DNA of 64,000 nt from Patescibacteria group bacterium (GCA_026004455.1 BPJE01000001.1:366325-430324), one strand, 5' to 3'. Positions 41,263 through 48,657 are shown, counted from the stretch's first letter. Notes: a model not told the origin generated them from the sequence alone. Program-made: numbers and translations.

Positions 41263-42219
41263 TTATTTTTTATAGATTTTTTTGATAATTTCCTCGATTT
41301 TTTCATCTTCAATGGTGATATCAGTATAGGGGATGTTTTTGCTTATTATGGCAATTTTTTCTGGTAGATCATCTTTTTTTACTTGAAAAACAACTTTTGG
41401 ATATTGATATTGAGCAATTAAAGCGATTTTTTCAAGATTTTTTTTGTCAATCTCTTTATCTAAGTTCAAAGTAATGTATTTGTTTTGAGAAAATTTTTTG
41501 ATGATATCAGTTAATTTGCCATCATAGATAATTTTTCCTTGATTAATAATAAGCATTCTTTTGGCTAATTTTTTTACGTCTTCTAAATAATGAGAGGTTA
41601 AAATAATAGTTGCTTTAAACTCTTTTTGATAACTTTTTATAAAGCTTCGAATTGCTTCTTGAGAAAAAATATCAAGACCAATTGTTGGTTCGTCCAAAAA
41701 AGCTATTTTTGGACTATGAAGCAAAGCGGCAATAAACTCCATTTTCATTCGCTCGCCAAGAGACAACATTTTTACTGGTTTGTTGATTAAATTTTGACAG
41801 TTTAAGATATTTGTCAAGTTGTCTAAAGTTTTTTTAAACTGATTATCGTTTATTTGGTAGATTTCTTTATTAAGTAAAAATGTATCGATTGCTGGTAGAT
41901 CCCAAAAAAGCTGGCTTTTTTGACCCATAACAAAGGTAATCTGTCGCAAAAACTCTTTTTTCTTATCAAATGGATAAAAGCCATTGATGTTGATTTTTCC
42001 TCGATCTGGATAGAGAATTCCGGAGAGAATTTTTAAAGTTGTGGTTTTACCAGCACCATTTGGACCAATAAAACTAACTAGTTCATTATCCTCAATCTCA
42101 AAAGAAACATCATCAAGTGCCACTAAATCTTTATATTGTCGAAAAAATAAATCAGTGAAAATATTGCCGGTTTTTTTGTAGATTTTGTAAATTTTTGTTA
42201 AGTTTTTAACTGAGATCAT
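41263..42219 (-). CDS. ABC transporter ATP-binding protein
   Basis: 318 residues. FIGPNGAGKTTTLKILSG (Walker A), MLSLGERMKMEFIAAL (signature, LSLGE instead of LSGGQ), KIAFLDEPTIGLDIFS (Walker B and D-loop) and TIILTSHYLEDV (H-loop). The N-terminal extension IYKKTGNIFTDLFFRQYKDL and LWDLPAIDTFLLNKEIYQI match the NatA-like ATPases that pair with ABC2_membrane_6 permeases. The last of three exporter genes on this strand, but separated from the permeases by a 355-nt repeat block. Confidence 0.9.
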   Translation of the reverse strand: MISVKNLTKIYKIYKKTGNIFTDLFFRQYKDLVALDDVSFEIEDNELVSFIGPNGAGKTTTLKILSGILYPDRGKININGFYPFDKKKEFLRQITFVMGQKSQLFWDLPAIDTFLLNKEIYQINDNQFKKTLDNLTNILNCQNLINKPVKMLSLGERMKMEFIAALLHSPKIAFLDEPTIGLDIFSQEAIRSFIKSYQKEFKATIILTSHYLEDVKKLAKRMLIINQGKIIYDGKLTDIIKKFSQNKYITLNLDKEIDKKNLEKIALIAQYQYPKVVFQVKKDDLPEKIAIISKNIPYTDITIEDEKIEEIIKKIYKK

Positions 42220-42236
42220 AGAATAACAATATAAAA

Positions 42237-42500
42237 TATCAAATATAAAATATCAAATATAATTCAAAAGTCAAAAGTCAAAAGTTGCAAGTCAAAATTA
42301 AAAATTGTTTTTATTTTGTCATTCCTGCGTTTTACCCGCTGTTTTAGGCGGGAAAGCAGGAATTCATTTTTGAAATTTAAAAAGACTGTCTTTGCAAAAA
42401 TTGCAAAGACGATAATAAGGACAGAACCTTTTTTTCAAAAAGGTTCTGTCCTTAAAAATTAAGTTAATTAGGTCAATTAGAAATTAGATCAATTTAAAAA
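42237..42500. repeat. Composite repeat block inside the ABC exporter locus
   Basis: In order: AAATATCAAATAT units (42237-42262), AAAAGTCAAAAG units (42268-42297), a hairpin ATTCCTGC/GCAGGAAT enclosing CCCGC/GCGGG (42322-42364), AAAGACTGTCTTT with GTCTTTGCAA/TTGCAAAGAC (42381-42410), the AAGGACAGAACC palindrome (42417-42453) and AATTAG units (to about 42490). At least five repeat types are stacked in one 355-nt gap that splits an otherwise compact operon. No gene is seen in the gap. Confidence 0.75.
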
Positions 42501-42574
42501 TTACTCATTTTTGTTTACTTTTATATTATCCTAATAATCCACAGGCGACCGCTTAGGTCGAATTGGAAGATCAT

Positions 42575-43360
42575 TTAGCTCGAGGCGCTTTGATAGTGGG
42601 AAAGGGCTTTTTTCCAGAAAAAAAGGGAAAAACTTAAAAAGCTAGCGCTTATTAAAAAGCTAATAATAACACTTTGCCAGTTTAAAAGTGAATAAAAAAT
42701 TTTAATAGGAAAAGTAGTGATAACTCCAATAGGAATAATAAAAGTAAAGATAAAATTTATTGGTTTTTTATAAATATCAATTGGAAATTGACCAAGACGT
42801 AAAATATCGCGATAGATAAAAATTGTGTGATCAACATCAATAGTAAAAATTGCTAGTCCTAAAATTAAGATATGAAAAGCTGTTAAAATTAAAAAAGAGT
42901 TAACGATAAAAATCCAAAATAATAAAAAACTTAAAAGATTAGTTGTTTGTTGAAATAATAAAAAATTCAAGATTAAAAAATAAGGAATTAACAGAAATAG
43001 ATCTAAAAAATCCACGCCTCCAAGCAGTACTTTTAACAAAGGATTATAAGGTCTGATTAAAATTAAATCTAAATTTCCAGAAACTAAAAGTGATCGGAAT
43101 CGATAGACTTCTCGATAAAGCATTTGGGTAACAGTATCTAAAAAATTAAAAACAAAATAACAAAGCAAGACTTGATTTAAACTCCAACCATTTAAAGAGT
43201 TAGTTTTTTTAAAAACAATAAAAATCACGCCTAAAAAAAACAAAAATCTAAGAATTTTTCCCAAAGTAAAAAAAACAATTCCAGTTCGCGATTGAACAAC
43301 CATTTTAAAATAAGCCTTAGTAAAAGAAAAAAATATTTTTAAGTTATGTTTTAAATTCAT
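42575..43360 (-). CDS. ABC-2 type permease (ABC2_membrane_6-like)
   Basis: 261 residues, six helices. IVFFTLGKILRFLFFLGVIF, GWSLNQVLLCYFVFNFLDTV, the cytoplasmic RSLLVSGNLDLILIRPYNPL loop and WQSVIISFLISASFLSFSLF are the pattern of the DUF990/ABC2_membrane_6 exporters. LLVSGNLDLILIRP is the coupling loop shared with its partner (NGEIINLLIKPISIF). Its start lies 2 nt from the stop of that second permease gene. Substrate unknown; relatives export drugs, viologens or cell-wall components. Confidence 0.82.
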   Translation of the reverse strand: MNLKHNLKIFFSFTKAYFKMVVQSRTGIVFFTLGKILRFLFFLGVIFIVFKKTNSLNGWSLNQVLLCYFVFNFLDTVTQMLYREVYRFRSLLVSGNLDLILIRPYNPLLKVLLGGVDFLDLFLLIPYFLILNFLLFQQTTNLLSFLLFWIFIVNSFLILTAFHILILGLAIFTIDVDHTIFIYRDILRLGQFPIDIYKKPINFIFTFIIPIGVITTFPIKIFYSLLNWQSVIISFLISASFLSFSLFFWKKALSHYQSASS

Positions 43361-43361
43361 T

Positions 43362-44150
43362 TTATTTACCCCAAAAAGAAAAACTTTTTAATCCTTGCCT
43401 CCAACTAATTTTTAAAATGATATAGCTTAAAATTAACCAAAAACTACTGAAAAAAATTGCTAGATTTATATTTAAATTTGGATTGTTTTGACTGATAATT
43501 TTTGTTGGTAGGTAAAAAAAATAAGGAAAAGGAGTAAAAAGAAGAGTGTTAAAAACTGGTTTTGGTAAAAAATCTAAAGGAATAAAAAGTCCAGATGTTA
43601 CTTGGATTAATATCATAAAAATAAATCTTGGCGCCCAGACTTCAGGCGAAACAAAGCCGATAAAAGATAAAAGGATTGAGATAAAAAAATTCAAAAAAAG
43701 ACTAATGGTTAAAAAATAAAAAAAGAGGAAAATTTTCTCAAAACTTAAGTGAAAATAGGAAAAAAAGGGAAATTTTATTAAAAAACTAACAATTACTACT
43801 TCAATTATGGCAAAAGAAAAATTTAATAGTTTATCTCCCAGATCGCGAAAAAAATAATATTTAAAAATAGAGATTGGTTTAATCAAAAGATTGATTATTT
43901 CACCATTTTGGATTTGCGAGGCAAGGTCAGTGGTAGTGGTTGAGGCGATTAATGAGGAGACAAGATGAATGATTAAAAAATAAGATAGGGTTTGATTTTT
44001 AAGCAGTTGATTTTGCGAAAAAACTGCCATCCATAAAAAAATTGGAATAAAAAAAGAGATTAGATTACGTAACCTCCACAAAACAAAATTTAGCCGATAA
44101 GCAAAGTATTCTTTAAAAAGAGTAGTAGTAATCAGAAAATATTTTTTCAT
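43362..44150 (-). CDS. ABC-2 type permease (ABC2_membrane_6-like), partner subunit
   Basis: 262 residues, six helices. FAYRLNFVLWRLRNLISFFI, LASQIQNGEIINLLIKPISI and FMILIQVTSGLFIPLDFLPK follow the same family pattern as the downstream permease, with which it would form a heterodimer energised by the ATPase at 41263. The first gene of the operon; the divergent CstR-like gene begins about 200 nt away, with a promoter/operator between. Confidence 0.82.
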   Translation of the reverse strand: MKKYFLITTTLFKEYFAYRLNFVLWRLRNLISFFIPIFLWMAVFSQNQLLKNQTLSYFLIIHLVSSLIASTTTTDLASQIQNGEIINLLIKPISIFKYYFFRDLGDKLLNFSFAIIEVVIVSFLIKFPFFSYFHLSFEKIFLFFYFLTISLFLNFFISILLSFIGFVSPEVWAPRFIFMILIQVTSGLFIPLDFLPKPVFNTLLFTPFPYFFYLPTKIISQNNPNLNINLAIFFSSFWLILSYIILKISWRQGLKSFSFWGK

Positions 44151-44166
44151 ATGGTAATTATAACAC

Positions 44167-44207
44167 TTGACAGCTTTTTTAAGATACTATATACTGGTAT
44201 ATAGTAT
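44167..44207 (+). promoter_or_regulatory. Promoter with overlapping perfect palindrome, CstR-like gene
   Basis: TTGACA (44167-44172), 17-nt spacer, TATACT (44190-44195). The 24-nt palindrome ATACTATATAC-TG-GTATATAGTAT (44184-44207) covers the -10 box and start site. A tetrameric CsoR/CstR-type repressor encoded 140 nt downstream is the natural candidate to bind it. Confidence 0.65.
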
Positions 44208-44301
44208 TAAATTAAAAATTAAAAATTAAAAATTTTTATTAATTTATTGAATTATTTATTATTGATTAAAAATTTATTATTTGTTTATTTATTATTATTT
44301 T

Positions 44302-44335
44302 TACACGTTACACGTTATACGTTATACGTTTTACT
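44302..44335. repeat. ACGTT array before the CstR-like gene
   Basis: TTACACGTTACACGTTATAC and further GTTATACGTTTTA units end 13 nt before the start codon, so they form most of the 5' untranslated leader. A second array (44577-44602) follows the stop and a third (44697-44730) precedes trxB. Confidence 0.65.
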
Positions 44336-44347
44336 TTATATATTATC

Positions 44348-44578
44348 ATGGAGGATACAAAGAAAAGAATTAATCGGATAATTGGTCAGTTAAGAGGAAT
44401 TCAAAAGATGATTGAGACAGAAAGATCTTGTGGTGAGATTTTGCAACAAATATCAGCAGTTAAAAAAGCAATTGATGGGCTTTCAAAAGAGATTGTTATT
44501 TCTGATATTTGCAAGATTGTTCCCCAAGATAAAACTGGCGAAGTGAAACAAATGGTTGAAAGAGCGATAAGTTTGTAG
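44348..44578 (+). CDS. CsoR/CstR-family thiol or metal sensing repressor
   Basis: 76 residues, all helical: RINRIIGQLRGIQKMIETER, SCGEILQQISAVKKAIDGL, VISDICKIVPQD. CsoR needs Cys-His-Cys for copper; here Cys28 and Cys55 are kept but the histidine four residues before the second Cys is Ile51, as in CstR-type persulfide sensors. The gene is followed by trxB and preceded by a palindromic operator. A sulfur- or thiol-stress sensor controlling thioredoxin reductase is a fair inference, although the two genes are 156 nt apart. Confidence 0.8.
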   Translation: MEDTKKRINRIIGQLRGIQKMIETERSCGEILQQISAVKKAIDGLSKEIVISDICKIVPQDKTGEVKQMVERAISL

Positions 44579-44734
44579 TATAACGTGTAACGTAAAACGT
44601 AGAACTTAAAAATAAGTTAAAAATTAAAAATTATATTACATCTCGAATTTAATTGTTAGTTGTTTTAGGCTGGATTTTTGAGATTTTTTATAAATTACAC
44701 GTTATACGTTATACGTTTCACGTTATACATTATT

Positions 44735-45901
44735 ATGGAAAACGTCATTATTATCGGTGGAGGGCCAGCGGGATTATCAGCAGCGGTATATTTAGCTCGA
44801 GCTGGGCTTTCGCCTTTGGTATTTGCTGGATCACCTCCAGGAGGCCAATTAACATTGACTTCCGAAGTAGAAAATTTTCCTGGACATGAGTCCATTTTAG
44901 GAGCAGAGTTAATTGATAAGATAAGAAATCAAGCATTAAAATTTGGAGCAAAAATAATCGATCAAAATATTATCAAAGTCAATCTTTCTATATCAGAAAA
45001 ACAAGTTTTTACTGCTGATAAAAGTTATACAGCTAAAGCTTTGTTAATTGCTACTGGTGCCAAAGCTTTGTGGCTTGGAGTGCCAGGCGAGGAAAGACTT
45101 CGAGGAAAAGGAGTTTCGGCTTGCGCGACATGTGATGGATTTTTTTTCAGGAATAAAGTCGTGGCAGTTGTTGGTGGTGGTGATACGGCAATGGAGGAGG
45201 CTTTAACTTTGACAAAACTTGCCAAAAAAGTCTATATCATTCATCGCCGAGATTCTTTTCGAGCTTCAAAAATCATGCAGAAGCGGGTATTTGAAAATGG
45301 AAAGATTGAGGTGATTTGGAATGCGGTGGTGGAGGAGGTGGTAGGAGAAAAAAAACTTGAAAAAATACGATTGAAATTAATCAAGTCAAATTTTCTTGTT
45401 AGTGAACTCGCTTCCGCCAAGGGCGGACCAGTCGCGACTCGTTCAGCCTCGGAATCCGAGGTTTCACTTCGTCGCTCCTTAGCTCAAACATCCACTAACA
45501 GCGAAAATTTGACTTTTTCTTATATGGATTTAAAAGTAGACGGACTGTTTGTCGCTATTGGTCATAAGCCAGATACGGATATTTTTAAAGACAAAATTGA
45601 GTTGGATGAGAAGGGGTATGTGATAACGACAAATAGAATAGCAATGGAAAATTTTCAATTTTCAATTTTCAATTTTCAAAATAAAAAATACGAAGAAATT
45701 GACCAATTATTAAAAATTAAAAATTTAAAATTAAAAATTCCGAAGTTTGATTATCATTTTCAATATCAAACTTCGGTAGAGGGGGTTTTTGCGGCTGGAG
45801 ATTGTGTTGATTTTCAGTATCGCCAAGCAGCCACCGCTGCCGGTCAAGGAGTAGCTGCTGCGCTTGAGATTGAAAAGTGGTTGGAGGAAAATAAGTTATA
45901 A
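44735..45901 (+). CDS. trxB: Thioredoxin reductase with a large in-frame palindromic insertion
   Basis: 388 residues from the ATG at 44735 (MENVIIIGGGPAGLSAAVYL); upstream in-frame codons are an ACGTT array and not likely translated. GGQLTLTSEVENFPG, the redox CATCDGFFF, VVGGGDTAMEEALTL, VDGLFVAIGHKPDT and GVFAAGDCVDF are all present. Between KSNF and LTFSYM, a 133-nt palindrome (45383-45515) adds about 43 residues rich in Ser/Ala (LVSELASAKGGPVATRSASE). FQFSIFNFQNKKYEE and KIKNLKLKI come from AATTTTCAATTTTC micro-repeats. About 310 residues is normal. Reduces thioredoxin with NADPH. Confidence 0.94.
   Translation: MENVIIIGGGPAGLSAAVYLARAGLSPLVFAGSPPGGQLTLTSEVENFPGHESILGAELIDKIRNQALKFGAKIIDQNIIKVNLSISEKQVFTADKSYTAKALLIATGAKALWLGVPGEERLRGKGVSACATCDGFFFRNKVVAVVGGGDTAMEEALTLTKLAKKVYIIHRRDSFRASKIMQKRVFENGKIEVIWNAVVEEVVGEKKLEKIRLKLIKSNFLVSELASAKGGPVATRSASESEVSLRRSLAQTSTNSENLTFSYMDLKVDGLFVAIGHKPDTDIFKDKIELDEKGYVITTNRIAMENFQFSIFNFQNKKYEEIDQLLKIKNLKLKIPKFDYHFQYQTSVEGVFAAGDCVDFQYRQAATAAGQGVAAALEIEKWLEENKL
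45383..45515. repeat. 133-nt palindromic element inserted in-frame in trxB
   Basis: AAGTCAAATTTTC (45383-45395) and GAAAATTTGACTT (45503-45515) are perfect 13-nt ends; inside, GTTAGTG and CACTAAC pair as well. Internal hairpins CCGCCAAGGGCGG and CCTCGGAATCCGAGG. No stop in the gene frame. No second copy seen in the window. Confidence 0.75.
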
Positions 45902-45927
45902 CAATTATAAATTTTATAACAATTGTT

Positions 45928-47280
45928 ATGAATACCGGTCAAAAAATGCTTGATTCAGCCCAAGCATTAATCAAAAAAACGGCTGAAAAAATGAATTTAG
46001 ACAGCGAGATGATTAAAAGATTAGTTGAACCAGAATATGTTCATGAGTTTTCATTTAAAGTAAAGATGGATAATGGAAAGGATAAGATTTTTAAAGGCTG
46101 GAGAATACAGCATAATAGCGCTTTAGGTCCTTATAAAGGCGGAATTCGTTTTCATCCAGAAACAGTAAGAGAAGAGGTTCAAGCTTTGGCAACTTTAATG
46201 AGTATAAAATGCGCGGTTGCCGGGCTTCCATATGGTGGAGGAAAAGGTGGAGTCGCAGTTGATCCAAAAACACTTTCAAAAGCAGAACTTGAAAGACTTT
46301 CTCGTGAATATGTGAAAAAAATTGCGCATTTTGTTGGTGAAGATATTGATGTACCAGCTCCAGATGTTAATACTAATTCTGAAATTATTAGTTGGATGAT
46401 TGATGAGTATCAAAAAATTAAAGGATATAAATCACTGGCGACATTTACAGGTAAACCAGTGTCAATGGGAGGAAGTTTGGGAAGAACTGAAGCAACTGGT
46501 CGTGGTGGACTTTTTGTTTTACAAGCGTTAATTAAAAAAATAATTGCTTCAACACCAAATTTTTTTGACGCAATGGGGACCCCTACACCCCTAAAGCGCA
46601 AAAAAATTGGTGTTTCCGCAAATTTAGAAGAAAAGGTGCCTTCGCTAGAAAATATTACTATTGCTGTTCAAGGTTTTGGTAATGTTGGTTATTATTTTGC
46701 TAAATTAGCTGAAAAGGAGGGTTTTAAGATTGTTGCCGTCTCTGATTCCAAAGGCGGAGTCTATGTTAAAGATGGTTTATCAGTTGAAAAAACAATGGAA
46801 TGCAAAAAAGAAAAAGGTATGGTTGCTGGCTGCTATTGTAAAGGATCAGTCTGTGATATTAAGTACGGACGAACTATTTCAAACGAAGAACTTTTGGAGC
46901 TTCCAGTTGATATTTTAGTTCCAGCTGCTTTAGAAAATGTTATAAATGAAAAAAATATGAACAAAATTAAAGCAAAAATTATTCTTGAGATGGCTAATGG
47001 CCCTTTAATTGAGGAAGCTTATGAATATTTATCTAAAAAAGGCGTTATTATAATTCCTGATGTTTTGGCAAATGCAGGTGGAGTAACTGTTTCTTATCTT
47101 GAGTGGGTTCAAAATAAGGCTGGATTTTATTGGAGTGAGGAAGAGGTAAATTCAAAATTAAAAGTAATGATGGAGAGAGCTTTTGAGGCAATTTGGGAAA
47201 AATCTGTTAGTCGAAAAATTCCTTTAAAAGAGGCAGCTTTTGAGGTGGCGATTGAGAGAATTGTCAAAGCAATGGTATAA
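45928..47280 (+). CDS. gdhA: Glutamate dehydrogenase with in-frame palindromic insertion
   Basis: 450 residues. GWRIQHNSALGPYKGGIRFH, GGGKGGVAVDPKTLSKAEL (catalytic Lys region), VPAPDVNTNSEIISWMIDEY, GRTEATGRGG and ITIAVQGFGNVGYYFAKLAE (Rossmann loop) define the Glu/Leu/Phe/Val dehydrogenase family. Between ALIKKIIAS and NITIAVQG lies TPNFFDAMGTPTPLKRKKIG from a type C palindrome (46553-46612). The later CKKEKGMVAGCYCKGSVCD loop has four Cys and may bind metal. Connects glutamate and 2-oxoglutarate; partner of the aminotransferase at 19306. Confidence 0.94.
   Translation: MNTGQKMLDSAQALIKKTAEKMNLDSEMIKRLVEPEYVHEFSFKVKMDNGKDKIFKGWRIQHNSALGPYKGGIRFHPETVREEVQALATLMSIKCAVAGLPYGGGKGGVAVDPKTLSKAELERLSREYVKKIAHFVGEDIDVPAPDVNTNSEIISWMIDEYQKIKGYKSLATFTGKPVSMGGSLGRTEATGRGGLFVLQALIKKIIASTPNFFDAMGTPTPLKRKKIGVSANLEEKVPSLENITIAVQGFGNVGYYFAKLAEKEGFKIVAVSDSKGGVYVKDGLSVEKTMECKKEKGMVAGCYCKGSVCDIKYGRTISNEELLELPVDILVPAALENVINEKNMNKIKAKIILEMANGPLIEEAYEYLSKKGVIIIPDVLANAGGVTVSYLEWVQNKAGFYWSEEEVNSKLKVMMERAFEAIWEKSVSRKIPLKEAAFEVAIERIVKAMV
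46553..46612 (+). repeat. In-frame palindromic element (type C), gdhA copy
   Basis: CACCAAATTTTTTTGACGC on the left and GCGCAAAAAAATTGGTG on the right; centre AATGGGGACCCCTACACCCC, one substitution from the tgt centre. Encodes FFDAMGTP as in tgt. Confidence 0.85.
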
Positions 47281-47290
47281 TATATTGTTT

Positions 47291-48352
47291 ATGAATAAAG
47301 ATTTAAGGGAGTTTTTTCTCTTTTTAAAAGAGTATACGATTGACAAATTATTAAACTTTGGTAAGAATTTTGAAAAGTTTAAAGACTTAATTGTTGCTTT
47401 TTTAGTGGTAAAAAGAGGTCGTTATGCTTCATCGTTTTTAAATACCTCTTTTTTTATTATTGTTATTGCTACTTTAGTTGGTGGTCCAATTATTGCTGAA
47501 AATTCTCCGTTTGTTAATTTATCAAATTATAATACTACTAATCAAGAAGGGATTATTTCTTATAATCCTTATGAAAACAATTTATCAACTGTTGTTTCTC
47601 AAAAATCAAGATCAGAAATAGAAAATTATCAAGTAAAAGGCGGTGATACTTTAGAAAAAATTGCTAAGATGTTTGATGTTTCAGTTGATACGATCAGATG
47701 GGCTAATGATTTAAAAACAGACGTGATAAAACCAGGTCAGACATTAAAAATTCCGCCAGTAACTGGTGTTGTTCATAAAGTTGTTTCTGGTGATACAGTT
47801 TATTCAATTGCGAAAAAATACGGAGTTGATGCGCAGAACATTGTTAATTATATCTGGAATGACTTTGCGGATCCAGAAACTTTTGCTTTGACTCCAGGAC
47901 AGATAATTTTTGTGCCAGGTGGAGTGATTAAACCAACACCAGTGCCAGCTAATTACAAATTTGTTGCCTCAATTCAAGCTGGAGTTAGAGGATCATCAAA
48001 TTTTATCTGGCCAACCTCAGGAGTGATTACTCAATACTATGTTTGGTACCATCAAGCTCTTGATATTGCTAATCCTTCTGCTCCATCAGTAATAGCGGCT
48101 AATAGTGGTAAAATTGTCTATGCCGGATGTTTAAACTGGGGTTATGGTTGTCATGTAATTATTGATCATGGGAATGGTTATCAGACTCTGTATGCTCATC
48201 TTTCTCGCTATGATGTTGATGCTGGCCAAACTGTCTCACAAGGTCAAAAAATTGGCGTAATGGGATCAACTGGTCGATCGACCGGCACTCATCTTCATTT
48301 TGAAATCCGCTCTGGCGGTCAACTTTTTAATCCTTTATCCTTTTTAAAATAA
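47291..48352 (+). CDS. LysM/M23 family cell-wall peptidase
   Basis: 353 residues from the ATG at 47291. A basic cytosolic N-terminus, one membrane helix (FFIIVIATLVGGPIIA, about residues 54-70), then two LysM domains (YQVKGGDTLEKIAKMFDVSV; VHKVVSGDTVYSIAKKYGVD) and a C-terminal M23 domain: HQALDIANPSAPSVIA (zinc His/Asp), HVIIDHGNGYQTLYAHLS and THLHFEIRSGG (HxH zinc). It should bind peptidoglycan and cut cross-bridges during growth or division. It begins 11 nt after gdhA. Confidence 0.92.
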   Translation: MNKDLREFFLFLKEYTIDKLLNFGKNFEKFKDLIVAFLVVKRGRYASSFLNTSFFIIVIATLVGGPIIAENSPFVNLSNYNTTNQEGIISYNPYENNLSTVVSQKSRSEIENYQVKGGDTLEKIAKMFDVSVDTIRWANDLKTDVIKPGQTLKIPPVTGVVHKVVSGDTVYSIAKKYGVDAQNIVNYIWNDFADPETFALTPGQIIFVPGGVIKPTPVPANYKFVASIQAGVRGSSNFIWPTSGVITQYYVWYHQALDIANPSAPSVIAANSGKIVYAGCLNWGYGCHVIIDHGNGYQTLYAHLSRYDVDAGQTVSQGQKIGVMGSTGRSTGTHLHFEIRSGGQLFNPLSFLK

Positions 48353-48363
48353 TTAAAAAATTA

Positions 48364-48472
48364 AAAGACTGTCTTTGAAAATAATATATCAAATAAAAAA
48401 TCCTTTTATATCAATCTAAAAATGACATTTTGTTGGTTATAATCAATAGACTTTTTTTCAAAGACAGTCTTT
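48364..48472. repeat. Two AAAGACTGTCTTT palindromes and a promoter-like repeat
   Basis: Palindromes at 48364-48376 and 48460-48472; between them the 40-nt promoter-like repeat CAATCTAAAAATGACATTTT plus GTTGGTTATAATCAATAGAC (48413-48452), a close copy of 22450-22490. Confidence 0.7.
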
Positions 48473-48481
48473 AATTAAATT

Positions 48482-48612
48482 ATGCCAACTAAAAACACTC
48501 TAAAGCAATATATTCCAGGAGGTTTGGTTTTAATTCATATCAAAGATTTGTTGAGGGTTATAAAGATACAGATGATAAATACTATAGGGAAATACTTATA
48601 GATTTAGATTGA
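48482..48612 (+). pseudogene. Relic of a REP-associated tyrosine transposase (RAYT-like)
   Basis: The ATG at 48482 begins MPTKNTLKQYIPGG, the usual N-terminus of IS200-like transposases of the RAYT/COG1943 group (MPxKNxxxxYxPGGYYHxYNRG). After GG the frame slips and SYQRFVEGYKDTDDKYYREI follows in another frame, ending at 48612; the catalytic HUH part is gone. AAAGACTGTCTTT palindromes sit directly on both sides (48460-48472, 48629-48657), the classical layout of a RAYT gene between REP sequences. Short and degenerate, so moderate confidence. Confidence 0.5.
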
Positions 48613-48628
48613 CATATCAATCTTATTT

Positions 48629-48657
48629 AAAGACTGTCTTTAACAAAGACAGTCTTT
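48629..48657. repeat. Paired AAAGACTGTCTTT / AAAGACAGTCTTT hairpin
   Basis: AAAGACTGTCTTT (48629-48641), 3-nt loop, AAAGACAGTCTTT (48645-48657): a perfect 13-bp hairpin of two self-complementary halves. Its end supplies part of the stop codon of the following minus-strand gene. Confidence 0.8.

Noticed and set aside
48413..48452. Phase-variable invertible promoter
   Set aside because: The two copies are in the same orientation relative to the window, 26 kb apart, and no invertase gene is nearby.
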